Positions 1 through 8,100 of a stretch of DNA of 15,199 nucleotides are shown in pieces. The number at the start of each line of letters is the position of its first letter. Position 1 is the stretch's first letter. The position numbers and the translations under genes were made by a program. This DNA is from Planctomycetaceae bacterium (GTDB lineage Bacteria > Planctomycetota > Planctomycetia > Planctomycetales > Planctomycetaceae). The stretch is from NCBI GenBank assembly GCA_947463775.1, contig CANHVD010000064.1, positions 1-15,199 on the forward strand, in the 5' to 3' direction. The notes beneath the pieces were generated by a model. The model saw only the letters and a program-made list of their open reading frames with translations. It did no database searches and was not told the origin of the DNA.

Positions 1-74
1 AAGCGAAGCCGTGATTCGCGAATGATGGATCTGGATGTTCGGCCAATAGCAAAGTCGATCGAGGGCAGGTGCAA

Positions 75-2018
75 CTATTCTGACTCATCACGGAAAGGGT
101 TGAAACGGACGTATTCCCAGTGGCGGTATAGCTCACTGGATCGCACCAGTTGTTCGTGAACTCCGTCGACCGCAACACGTCCTTCATGGATCAGGACGAT
201 ACGCTGACATTTCTTGACCGTCGAAAGCCGAAACGGCAGAAAGATAACCGTACGGTTGGCTGAGAGTCGCTGATAAGCATCATCCAGCATGGCCTTTGTT
301 TCTGAGTCCAGCATGATCTGAGGCTCTTCAATAATCAGAAGGGCAGGGGACCTGACGGCGGCTCTTGCCAGACTCAGCCGAAAGATCTGTCCAGGATCAA
401 GTGCGGCCCCATGTTCCCCCAATGGGGTTTCGTAACCGCGCGGCAAGCTGCGGATAAAGTGATCTGCATGAACGAGCTTAGCAGCATCCATGGCCTGTTG
501 GCGGCTAATGTCGGTCTGCCCACAAGTGATGTTGTCAAGGACGGTTGCATTGAAGACCGGATCCTGACCACCGATCAACATGGCTTCTGCACGCAGTGAT
601 TCCAGAGTACCCTGTCGAATATCTTTCCCGTCGATCAATACCTGGCCGGAATCAGGGTCAACAAAACGAGGAACCATGCTGGCCAGTGCATGCGCCGGCC
701 CAGGCTGCAATGAAAGTAAAGCCACTGTTTCACCAAAACCGATTCGCAGATCCAGTCCATTTAATAATCGTGGAAGCTGAGGAGTCTGGAAGGAGATCTG
801 AGTAAACGTCAGAGTTTTGGCCATGGGCTCCAGAAAACCAGCTCCGGGTGCCTGGCTGACGCCAGGAATGCGATTGATATAGGAAGAAACTTCATCTGCC
901 TTTTCACTTCCGACTGAAATCAGATCTGTTTTCTCTTCGAGAAGTCCCAGTCTTTGGAAGATGACATAGAGGCAACTCGCAAGGAGCACGCTTACCGCAG
1001 GGTGATATCCCTGAAGAATTCTTGCTGAAAGGATCGCAAACGGAATCATGAATACGATGAGGAAGATGGCCTTTCGGATTCCCGTCCCGAAGCGTTGCTG
1101 ACGATGAAACTGACGGCATCGTTTCTGGTAGTCTCTGAGGTGGTTTTCAAATTGCTGTTGTTCGGTTTTCTCCATTCCAAAACTGGTCACGATTCTCGTT
1201 TTCTTCAGGCTCTCTGCCATTCTCGCAAGTCCTCGAGAGACCTGTTCAGACAGCAATCGCAGCGAGTTATCACTGCGCTGTGATTCTGCACGAAGTGCCA
1301 TTCTCCCAAGAAGAACCGGGATCACGGTCTGAAGAAAAACGCGCCAGTCGGTCAGCCATGCCGCGACACTCACTGCAACCAGATCGGGAATGACAGACAG
1401 AGAAATGGCTCCGCAGCGAGTTGCTGCGTTCTCAAGTGTTACTGTGGCATTCTGAAACAATTGATCAGTCGCGCGTGTCTGGTCACCAGTCAGATCCGCA
1501 GGCTCCAGCCGTAAGGACTTGCGATGAATATGTTGACGAAGCCGAAGTATCTCGGCGGCGATATCCTGTTCCAGCAGATCATTGGCCGCAGTTCGTAGTC
1601 CAGAGCGAAGTACGAGCAGGACGAAACACGTCACACTCATTGAAATCACTGCGGATGACGAATGATGAAGTAAGGGCAGGGCTGTGATCGCTTTGCTTAT
1701 CGTTCGATCAGCAAAGCCGTGCTGCAGATGTGCGGCCAGTGGCAATAGACCCTGGCCTGGAGTCGAGCTGATTGCCCCGGGCTGCGTGAGTATCCACGCA
1801 ATCCCGCCGGAAATAACAATCACCGAAGCAAGACATACGCTGGCAATCACACTGATACCAGAAGCCAGCAACCGCCTTCGGCCGAGAAGACTCTGAGCGG
1901 AAACGAGACGATGAAACTCTGGTGACACAGACACGACAGAATCCTCCAGAAGAGCTGAGTTGTCAGCCTGTATTGAACAGTCTGTCACTCCAGATTCAAA
2001 TCCCGGAAGCGGAAACAT
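75..2018 (-). CDS. ABC exporter-like protein (TMD-NBD fusion) with a degenerate ATPase domain
   Basis: 647 aa. The N-terminal half carries hydrophobic segments at about residues 51-77, 122-138, 203-237 and 315-356, as in a type-IV ABC exporter half-transporter. The nucleotide-binding domain begins near residue 402 and keeps the family framework: RFVDPDSGQVLIDGKDI at 451-467, the Q-loop Gln at 485 in GGQDPVFNATVLDNI, and RLSTV at 597-601. Catalytic motifs are lost. The Walker A position (436-444, SLQPGPAHA) lacks the Gly pattern and the Lys, LSGGQ is LDPGQ (540-544), Walker B reads LLIIEEP (560-566) with Glu for Asp, and the H-loop His is Phe596. ATP hydrolysis is therefore unlikely. The reading frame is intact, so it is not a decaying pseudogene by frame. 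It may be the silent half of a heterodimer or a structural protein; no active partner lies in the window. The ATG at 2018 has no clear ribosome binding site. Confidence 0.9.
   Translation of the reverse strand: MFPLPGFESGVTDCSIQADNSALLEDSVVSVSPEFHRLVSAQSLLGRRRLLASGISVIASVCLASVIVISGGIAWILTQPGAISSTPGQGLLPLAAHLQHGFADRTISKAITALPLLHHSSSAVISMSVTCFVLLVLRSGLRTAANDLLEQDIAAEILRLRQHIHRKSLRLEPADLTGDQTRATDQLFQNATVTLENAATRCGAISLSVIPDLVAVSVAAWLTDWRVFLQTVIPVLLGRMALRAESQRSDNSLRLLSEQVSRGLARMAESLKKTRIVTSFGMEKTEQQQFENHLRDYQKRCRQFHRQQRFGTGIRKAIFLIVFMIPFAILSARILQGYHPAVSVLLASCLYVIFQRLGLLEEKTDLISVGSEKADEVSSYINRIPGVSQAPGAGFLEPMAKTLTFTQISFQTPQLPRLLNGLDLRIGFGETVALLSLQPGPAHALASMVPRFVDPDSGQVLIDGKDIRQGTLESLRAEAMLIGGQDPVFNATVLDNITCGQTDISRQQAMDAAKLVHADHFIRSLPRGYETPLGEHGAALDPGQIFRLSLARAAVRSPALLIIEEPQIMLDSETKAMLDDAYQRLSANRTVIFLPFRLSTVKKCQRIVLIHEGRVAVDGVHEQLVRSSELYRHWEYVRFNPFRDESE
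341..348 (+). repeat. KOPS-like octamer GGGCAGGG (1)
   Basis: It lies in the ABC-like gene on the non-coding strand, where the coding strand reads Ser-Pro-Ala-Leu. Confidence 0.5.
1674..1681 (+). repeat. KOPS-like octamer GGGCAGGG (2)
   Basis: It lies in the ABC-like gene on the non-coding strand, with coding sense Ala-Leu-Pro. Confidence 0.5.
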
Positions 2019-2054
2019 TGCAAATCCGACACCAATGTATCAGTGCATTTGCAA
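2018..2054 (-). promoter_or_regulatory. Inverted repeat spanning the start of the ABC-like gene
   Basis: TTGCAAAT at 2018-2025 and ATTTGCAA at 2047-2054 form a perfect 8-bp inverted repeat separated by 21 nt. On the minus-strand transcript the stem ends at the first base of the ATG, so the presumed ribosome-binding region would lie in the loop. It could be an operator or an initiation-masking hairpin, but a chance match is possible. Confidence 0.3.
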
Positions 2055-2131
2055 GACTGGCGACTTCTGGAGGAATTTACTGAATGGAGCGTATCGTGAC
2101 ACAAGCTTTTGTATCCGTACGCCAACCAGCG

Positions 2132-3289
2132 TTAGGCAAGGTCTCGATCTTCGAAAAGGAGGAATCCAAGCAGCAACATGGCAGCGATGTAGGTTGTAGC
2201 GTACACGAGGCTCAACCCGAGATAATCCTGAGGGACGACTCGTCCAGTTGCCACGGCAGATGAAACATTGAATGTTGAAAGTGATGGCACGACCATCGAA
2301 ATCAATCGAGCGGTGAACGTGACGGACTCATTCGCCTGCCCCGCGACACTTTGGTTAACAATGATCTCCGTCAGATTCCCAATCACAAATACAGCAAAGC
2401 AAACGACAAGATTCATCACCATAGGCATTCGCGTTGCCACAGTGACACTGATTGCTCCGAGAACGCAAACCTGAAGAAATGACAAAGCAACACCGGGCAG
2501 AATCTGAGCAATAACACGCACTCGATCCGGATGTGGCGAAGGAATTTCCACGTTCGATACCTTGTGCCATTGCCACATTGGCGTCACTTCCTCAGAACGC
2601 TCTCTTTGGTCGTAACCTACTTTGAAGAAAATCAGTACCGAAAACAACGCAGTCAAAATAAAGAAGAGCCAAATGACCGACTGAACAATTCCAATGTACT
2701 TTCCCAGAATAAACTGGCGACGATCAATCGGCTTGCTCAAAAGAGTCATCGCCGTCTTGCCCTCAATCTCACTGGTAATGCTGGTCCCTGCAGTCCAAAC
2801 AGCAAGAAGTGCACCCGAAATCAGAAGCGTCGCCAAACCGCACTCGTTCAACATCTTTACGTCATCTTCAAGAGTAAAGAATGGCATAACAGAGTTGAGC
2901 AACAATACGATCGACGATATTGCGAGCAACAGCAGGAACAAAGGCTGACGAATGGCCTCCTTCGTCGTAGCCCGCGCAATGACTCCGACGCGTGTTCCGT
3001 ACGAAACAGCCACAAGAGCCGCAGCTAGCCCAAACACGGATAACCATGTCAGTGTCCAGTCTGTCTGGACCGGTGGAGCAACAGGAATGCCTTCAGCGAA
3101 AGTCAAAAAGCGGTTCATTACAGAGAAAATCCCGAATGCGGAGCCAGAAAACGGGCGCAATTTGGCCTGTACAAGTCTGTTACGTTGCTCCAGATCACAC
3201 CGTTGGGAAAATCTGCCAAAGGCGGCCTGCAGCACCAATTGCCACTCTAGCAGCGTTTTCGATAGCTCCAAGCGAAAACATTGCCACAT
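2132..3289 (-). CDS. ABC-2 type transporter permease subunit
   Basis: 385 aa from the ATG at 3289. Predicted membrane segments lie at about residues 80-98, 117-136, 150-170, 200-223, 263-285, 291-310 and 358-378. The cytoplasmic-loop motif SEIEGKTAMTLLSKPIDRRQFILGKYIGI (173-201) is typical of ABC-2 permeases of the NosY/YtrC sort, and the C-terminus LLFEDRDLA also fits. It would be the membrane part of an importer or exporter of unknown substrate. The first 57 residues are polar and unlike the usual N-terminus, so an alternative start is Met58 (ATG at 3118, giving MNRFLTFAEG). The longer start has AGAGG only 4 nt upstream and sits 12 nt after acyP. No matching ATP-binding subunit is adjacent: the next gene downstream is a fused ABC protein with a ruined ATP site. 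Confidence 0.85.
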   Translation of the reverse strand: MWQCFRLELSKTLLEWQLVLQAAFGRFSQRCDLEQRNRLVQAKLRPFSGSAFGIFSVMNRFLTFAEGIPVAPPVQTDWTLTWLSVFGLAAALVAVSYGTRVGVIARATTKEAIRQPLFLLLLAISSIVLLLNSVMPFFTLEDDVKMLNECGLATLLISGALLAVWTAGTSITSEIEGKTAMTLLSKPIDRRQFILGKYIGIVQSVIWLFFILTALFSVLIFFKVGYDQRERSEEVTPMWQWHKVSNVEIPSPHPDRVRVIAQILPGVALSFLQVCVLGAISVTVATRMPMVMNLVVCFAVFVIGNLTEIIVNQSVAGQANESVTFTARLISMVVPSLSTFNVSSAVATGRVVPQDYLGLSLVYATTYIAAMLLLGFLLFEDRDLA

Positions 3290-3301
3290 TGGCCTCTGCG
3301 T

Positions 3302-3577
3302 CTAACGACGTATGCCAAATCCGGAAAACTCCTCCACGCCAATTCCGGGCAGTCGTTGAACGTCTGAAATTCCATCCCCGAAAAGGCCCTTCAGCCGCAC
3401 AATCAATCGGTCAATCGACGCCGCCTCAGCTGTTGCAAACACTTCAACCCGACCATCCGTCAAATTCTGAACATAACCGCAAACTCCGGAGCCTCTGGCG
3501 AGCCGTTGGGTTGCTGCACGAAACCCGACACCCTGAACACGTCCGGAAAAGTAAATGACTTCAGTGATGTAATTCAT
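3302..3577 (-). CDS. acyP: Acylphosphatase
   Basis: 91 aa, the usual length for the family. It hydrolyses carboxyl-phosphate bonds of acyl phosphates in the cytosol. The signature GRVQGVGFR is at residues 12-20, with the phosphate-binding catalytic Arg20. The second signature, GYVQNLTDGRVEV (34-46), contains the catalytic Asn38. The single ferredoxin-like alpha/beta domain fills the whole protein, so it is not the N-terminal domain of HypF. The gene lies 27 nt downstream of the DUF4091 gene and 12 nt upstream of the longer permease start, which suggests co-transcription. There is no functional reason to link it to either neighbour. No strong ribosome binding site precedes the ATG at 3577. Confidence 0.93.
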   Translation of the reverse strand: MNYITEVIYFSGRVQGVGFRAATQRLARGSGVCGYVQNLTDGRVEVFATAEAASIDRLIVRLKGLFGDGISDVQRLPGIGVEEFSGFGIRR

Positions 3578-3604
3578 GGTTCTGTTACTGCCTGAATGGA
3601 GGGC

Positions 3605-6271
3605 CTATTGGATCGGTCTGCCAATCAGCAGTTCAATCGTAGCCGTCCTTAATGCCTCAAGATCCATCGCCGAAAGCTGGCTGAAAGTCGTCGTACCAGC
3701 GTCGTCGTCATTGGCTTTTTCCACGAGTGCATCCACCTTGACATAGTGGCGGATGAAGTCCTGCATCTGACTCTGTGTCCAGTTTTGGTGCTTCTTCAGG
3801 AGAGTCAGATATTCTATCAATTGCTGTGCATCCCGATATGCCTTGAGCCGCATTGAATGCCGGATCGAAATTTCTCCACTGGGGGCCGTGTCAAAGATGA
3901 AGAGTCCTAGTTGATCGGCTTCGGTCAAAGCACTGCCGGTCTTGTTGACCGTCTGCCACGGCACGATCCCCTCTGCACCATTTTGCCACGAATCAACAGC
4001 CCATGCCTGAATATTCCGATTCGTCTCATGAACATGATTCGACGTACCGTAAATCCAGACTCGAAGTCGATCACGCTCAATCCGATCAGTGATCAATCGG
4101 CGGTAGTTTTGAAATGCAGAAGTTGCCACAACCCAGAGATCGCTTCGACCGTCGAGCTGCGCTCGGCAGTATTCTGGACGTGAGATATCAACGCGGTATT
4201 GGATCTTTACATTCGGTCTGTTCTCGTGCCCCTGATCTGTGAGGCCTCCATAAAACTGAAGAGCCCGATAGTCCCAGAAACTTGAAGGCTCATCCAGGAT
4301 CCATGGGGCCTTCGACTTCTCTGCAAGAGAGCCTTTGTTGTTAAAATAAACCTGAAAGCCAGCTTTGTTCCATCCTCTCGCATCTGCAACCTGAACGAAA
4401 TCGCGAAGGATATTCACGTAAGTCTCTGCATAGGCCGGATGCTCAGTAAAGGCTTGATATGCATCAGCATTGCCATTGAAAAAAGCTCGGCAATTCAGAG
4501 GCCAGCTTTCGTGAAAAGACAGATAGAAACCCGGGGCGGGAATTGGCCCTCGATGGCTATCCTTAAACAAAGATCCATCGAGGTATGGTCCAAAGGCCTC
4601 CGCGAAATCATCCCAATAGCCTGAAACGTCACCTGGCTGAATATTGTCGTACCTCTTGTTATCCATACGGCGGCCAGAACGAAGCCTCATATCCAGATTA
4701 GTTTTTCTGGATCCTGGTGTGGCCGTGTTGTGAGAGTAATGCAGGATATTGCAATGGACTCGATGATCGTAAGCGATCTGCTGCAGTGCGTAGTATTCGT
4801 TAACATTATCTGGCAGCCCATAACTGTTCATCTCACAGAAGAAGGTCGCCTCTCGGGGCAGAGCAAAGGGCAATACCACAACCTCGAGAGGCAGACGACG
4901 TCCGTCAGAGATACTGATGGAGCCTGTTCGAAGAGCCGCAATTGAGTCGAAGGGAATAAAAAAATCGGCAACGATCGCCTGGTCGGTATCTTCATTGAGA
5001 TCGATTGACTGCGGCAGCGGCAACAGGGGATCGGGAATCCGACGTCCCTGTGACGGTACATACACGGCTTGATAGAGATTGATGCGGATTCGAGGATCAT
5101 CAAGCTCAATCCTTATCGAAGCGTTCGCATCACGTTCCTTTTTTAATAGAAGCTGGAAGCTGACGACCTCACCTGCAGCGGCAGTCAGGCGAACTTTTTG
5201 ACCGTCAAACAATGAATTGTGACCACGGTAATCGTTTGGCAGCGTTCCCACTGAACGGCCGGTGGAGTCATACTTATCTGTGACGGGAATTACGCTGAGA
5301 CCAGAGTTCAGCAATGGTCGCTTCTCCGGAATTCTGGCTTCCGGAGTGATGACCGGCTTTGTACTCAAGATGACATTGCGGATGACCGCAGGGGCTGATT
5401 TTTGTCCCCGACGGTTCAGAGTCACCACTTTGATTTCACAGGGCCGGCCAGGATTGATGTCTGCGGGCAGATCTCGCAGAGGAATCGATTGTCGCTGGTT
5501 GTTCAATATGAGAGGGACATTGTGTCGCCCAAGAGGCCGGTCATTGACCGTGATGTCATAAGCGAATCCATTTTGGGGTGACGTAAGAAGCAGCTTTGCG
5601 GAATCGACATCAGAGGCCATCACCATCAGATCGGCTGCTGTTTCGGGAGCGGGATCATGATGATCCTCGAGCTCAACAATCAAAAGGGGAGGGTTGCCCG
5701 ATTGTTCTTTGGAGAAGATCGTTGGGTTACGACCGTAGTCGGCATCATGTTCGTGGATTGCGAGGCCGTAAGCGACGCCTGTCGACATCGCATGAATCAT
5801 GTCGGGGGGTATGTCCCAATGATACTTGCCATCCTTCAGTTCAGACGGCGACTGGTAAGCGAGGGTGAAGCTGTTTCCGCCACAGACAGCGGGAAATCTT
5901 GCATCCATGTATCCCCAGTTCTGGATACCATCGATTCCCGCCGAAATCCCATTCGAGCGATTTTCATCCCACTGAGACGCGATGGTTGAAACTGTAATTC
6001 CGCTGATCTCCTGGTCGCCTCGCACGCATATGAGGGTCGCTTTCTTTATCTGCTTGCCCTGAATCGCTGATGTGTCAAATGCGATTGCAACCATATGCTG
6101 GTTGCCTTTCACTCGAATTCTCCCCTGTTGCCCCGCATTTTGTTCCCATTCGCCGTCGACCATCACAATCGAGTTGTCTTTGGTAGCAGGCAATTGAATC
6201 GAATCGATCGCAGCACACTCACTTGCCCGGATGAGGTATGTCGACAGAAGCAGCACGGGGAAGAACCGCAT
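3605..6271 (-). CDS. Secreted DUF4091 glycoside-hydrolase-like protein with N-terminal DNRLRE/CBM96-like domain
   Basis: 888 aa. A signal peptide is visible (MRFFPVLLLSTYLIRASECA, cleavage near residue 20-21), so the protein is exported. Residues about 25-200 form a beta-rich domain with the pattern of DNRLRE/CBM96-like carbohydrate-binding modules (AFDTSAIQGKQIKKATL at 64-80, a variant of the usual FDLS...I..A.L). Residues about 210-305 look like a fibronectin-type beta domain. From about 320 onward the protein resembles the DUF4091 family: an N-terminal beta sandwich (360-470), then a TIM-barrel-like region with the acidic motif WILDEP (657-662) and the C-terminal hallmark LKAYRDAQQLIEYLTLL (809-825). 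DUF4091 proteins are usually treated as glycoside-hydrolase-like; substrate and activity are unknown. The frame is intact. The ATG at 6271 lacks a Shine-Dalgarno sequence. It is the first gene of a possible minus-strand unit with acyP and the permease. Confidence 0.85.
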   Translation of the reverse strand: MRFFPVLLLSTYLIRASECAAIDSIQLPATKDNSIVMVDGEWEQNAGQQGRIRVKGNQHMVAIAFDTSAIQGKQIKKATLICVRGDQEISGITVSTIASQWDENRSNGISAGIDGIQNWGYMDARFPAVCGGNSFTLAYQSPSELKDGKYHWDIPPDMIHAMSTGVAYGLAIHEHDADYGRNPTIFSKEQSGNPPLLIVELEDHHDPAPETAADLMVMASDVDSAKLLLTSPQNGFAYDITVNDRPLGRHNVPLILNNQRQSIPLRDLPADINPGRPCEIKVVTLNRRGQKSAPAVIRNVILSTKPVITPEARIPEKRPLLNSGLSVIPVTDKYDSTGRSVGTLPNDYRGHNSLFDGQKVRLTAAAGEVVSFQLLLKKERDANASIRIELDDPRIRINLYQAVYVPSQGRRIPDPLLPLPQSIDLNEDTDQAIVADFFIPFDSIAALRTGSISISDGRRLPLEVVVLPFALPREATFFCEMNSYGLPDNVNEYYALQQIAYDHRVHCNILHYSHNTATPGSRKTNLDMRLRSGRRMDNKRYDNIQPGDVSGYWDDFAEAFGPYLDGSLFKDSHRGPIPAPGFYLSFHESWPLNCRAFFNGNADAYQAFTEHPAYAETYVNILRDFVQVADARGWNKAGFQVYFNNKGSLAEKSKAPWILDEPSSFWDYRALQFYGGLTDQGHENRPNVKIQYRVDISRPEYCRAQLDGRSDLWVVATSAFQNYRRLITDRIERDRLRVWIYGTSNHVHETNRNIQAWAVDSWQNGAEGIVPWQTVNKTGSALTEADQLGLFIFDTAPSGEISIRHSMRLKAYRDAQQLIEYLTLLKKHQNWTQSQMQDFIRHYVKVDALVEKANDDDAGTTTFSQLSAMDLEALRTATIELLIGRPIQ
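5686..5693 (+). repeat. KOPS-like octamer GGGGAGGG (3)
   Basis: It lies in the DUF4091 gene on the non-coding strand. It is the only copy with N = G. Confidence 0.4.
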
Positions 6272-6387
6272 TGGGAATGCTCGCTTTTGAGGCCAATATA
6301 TGAAGTTCGAAAATGCCTTTGGCTGTCGTGATTACGGGCAGCAATACTTTTCGAATCGATCGCCTGTCCGTGGACACGCGGGAAGGC

Positions 6388-6417
6388 AGTATATTGGAAT
6401 GCAGCGCACTACTTGAA
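6388..6417 (-). promoter_or_regulatory. Candidate sigma70-type promoter for the DUF4091 gene
   Basis: On the minus strand TATACT (6393-6388) is preceded at 18 nt by TTCAAG (6417-6412), a 3/6 match to the -35 box. It lies about 117 nt upstream of the ATG at 6271, in the 218-nt gap after dnaA. The gap also contains an ATGAGT/ACTCAT inverted repeat (6435-6440 and 6465-6470, 24-nt loop) without a T-tract, so a dnaA terminator is not convincing. Confidence 0.3.
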
Positions 6418-6489
6418 GTCGATCGCCCACAAAGATGAGTCGCGTGCGTAAGCCGTTATGCAGCACTCATTTGGCAATGGTGTTCGGGA

Positions 6490-8100
6490 TCAGCAGGCAA
6501 GGTTCTGCAGGCGATTTTCCAGTTCGTCAATGAGCTCCCCGATTGTTCGTCCCGAGCATGAGGTCGGAAGGCCAATCGGTTCGCCGATTGTCACCCACTC
6601 CGCAACTTTGCGTTCAGCTGCCACGACAGTGCTATGATCTCGTCCACCGAAATACATGCCAATTTCTCGATAGGCGGACTTCGTCATTCGCCGTGACATA
6701 AACATCGCAACTGCACGGGGCAGGGCGATCGCTTTGCGGCGCGATGCCGATCGAAGATCCGCGACGGTTACGCCAAAGATCTCACACACGACTTTCTCGA
6801 CGTCGCTTATTCGGACAAGTCGACGGCATTCCTCTGCCATCTCGCCAAGGATTTCACGAGAAACAGCCAGCGTAATTCGTCGACCATTTAATGCGAACTG
6901 TCCTTCAAGCTGGTTCAGAGCACCCTGGAGTTCACGGACATTCCGACGACATCGCCGAACGACATATTCAAGGGCGTCGTCGGCAAAAACAGCCTTCATG
7001 CCCGCAGTCAGAGATCTGGCAAGCTTGTGCCTTGTGGCTTCATCGGGGGATTCGATTCGACAGACGAGTCCACTCATGAATCGGGTCGTCAATTCTTCAC
7101 GATGTTTCGTGAGCAATCGAGGATGCCGATCCGAAGAGATCACGACCTGGCCACCATGGTCGATTAACTGTGTGATCGTGTGAAGGAATTCCTCCTGAGT
7201 GGCTCTTTTGTTGTCCAGAAACTCAATATTGTCGATCAGCAGGACTTCGACATTACGAAATCGTTGACGAAACGATGGCACAGTTCGTGAACTGAGGGCA
7301 GAGGTGAAATAGTTGGTGAAGGCCTCGCAGGTCAGGTACATCACATTCTTTTCAGAATGCTTTCTACGGACTTCAGTATAAATCGCCTCCAGCAGATGAG
7401 TCTTCCCAGTGCCTGTTCCACCATAGATGAACAGCGGGTTATATCTCTCTCCCGGAGTTGCGGATACCTGACGGGCTGCCAGAACTGCCAAGTCGTTACA
7501 TTCCCCGGAGATGAACGAGTCGAAACATCGGAAGCGTCGGCGATTTCCGGGGAGGCTCAGGGAGCCCGGTCGATCAAACTCAGAAGGAATGGCTGGGAGC
7601 GGTTGCAGATTCTTTGTTGTTTTCAGAGGACCATTTCCCGGGTCTCGACGCAGCTTCACATCATTGTCGATAGCCCCGGAGTTCATTGCCCCGGAAACAA
7701 CAGGCCCGGAAACTGGTGTGGAGATGGCACTGAACGCCCCTGCAACCTCCAGCATAAGAGACTCGTCAACCTCAAGCTGCGATGTTGCTGACGGTCCAAG
7801 AACCAACTGTGCAGCCTGATTGAGCGATGTCCTGAAACGTCGCAACAACCAACCCAGAATAAATGGGTTCGGAACACGCACAATTAGCCTATCGCCAGAA
7901 ATCTCGAAGCGCGTACGCTTGTGAAACCAGTGCTGGAAATTCTGTTCACCAACGGCGTCACGGACCGAATATGTAATTCGATCGAGCTCAGAAGATATGA
8001 CCGGCGATTGCGCATACACAGAACTGGAAACCGAAGTTCGCGCGGAGATGCACAAAGCATCGAACGTCGGTTTGTCGTCTTGACGTGCGGGCTGCGTCAT
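6490..8100 (-). CDS. dnaA: Chromosomal replication initiator protein DnaA
   Basis: 536 aa, longer than E. coli DnaA (467 aa) owing to an N-terminal leader, a long linker and a C-terminal tail. Domain I is about 35-115 (HWF and VPNPFILGWL conserved), followed by a Gly/Ser/Pro-rich linker (about 120-185). The AAA+ domain III has Walker A GGTGTGKT at 227-234, Walker B LLIDN at 287-291, sensor I SSDR at 322-325, box VII Arg340 (TTRF) and sensor II Arg389 (NVREL). Domain IV binds DNA and carries the signature FGGRDHSTV at 484-492. The protein unwinds oriC by binding DnaA boxes. Oddities are Asn291 where DnaA normally has the second Walker B Asp, and a tail of about 35 residues after domain IV. A strong ribosome binding site (GGGAGGGG, about 5 nt before the ATG) fixes the start at 8100. 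dnaN, recF and gyrB are not adjacent. Confidence 0.93.
   Translation of the reverse strand: MTQPARQDDKPTFDALCISARTSVSSSVYAQSPVISSELDRITYSVRDAVGEQNFQHWFHKRTRFEISGDRLIVRVPNPFILGWLLRRFRTSLNQAAQLVLGPSATSQLEVDESLMLEVAGAFSAISTPVSGPVVSGAMNSGAIDNDVKLRRDPGNGPLKTTKNLQPLPAIPSEFDRPGSLSLPGNRRRFRCFDSFISGECNDLAVLAARQVSATPGERYNPLFIYGGTGTGKTHLLEAIYTEVRRKHSEKNVMYLTCEAFTNYFTSALSSRTVPSFRQRFRNVEVLLIDNIEFLDNKRATQEEFLHTITQLIDHGGQVVISSDRHPRLLTKHREELTTRFMSGLVCRIESPDEATRHKLARSLTAGMKAVFADDALEYVVRRCRRNVRELQGALNQLEGQFALNGRRITLAVSREILGEMAEECRRLVRISDVEKVVCEIFGVTVADLRSASRRKAIALPRAVAMFMSRRMTKSAYREIGMYFGGRDHSTVVAAERKVAEWVTIGEPIGLPTSCSGRTIGELIDELENRLQNLAC
6718..6725 (+). repeat. KOPS-like octamer GGGCAGGG (4)
   Basis: It lies in dnaA on the non-coding strand (Ala-Leu-Pro of domain IV). 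It overlaps a GCGATCGC palindrome at 6725-6732 by one base. Confidence 0.5.

Noticed and set aside
2531..3558. Long plus-strand open frames (165 and 188 codons) opposite the permease and acylphosphatase
   Set aside because: They overlap two well-supported minus-strand genes and have no protein-like features.
6734..7183. 149-codon plus-strand open frame opposite dnaA
   Set aside because: It is a shadow of the DnaA AAA+ and domain IV coding region; its Arg/Ser-rich composition is typical of antisense frames.
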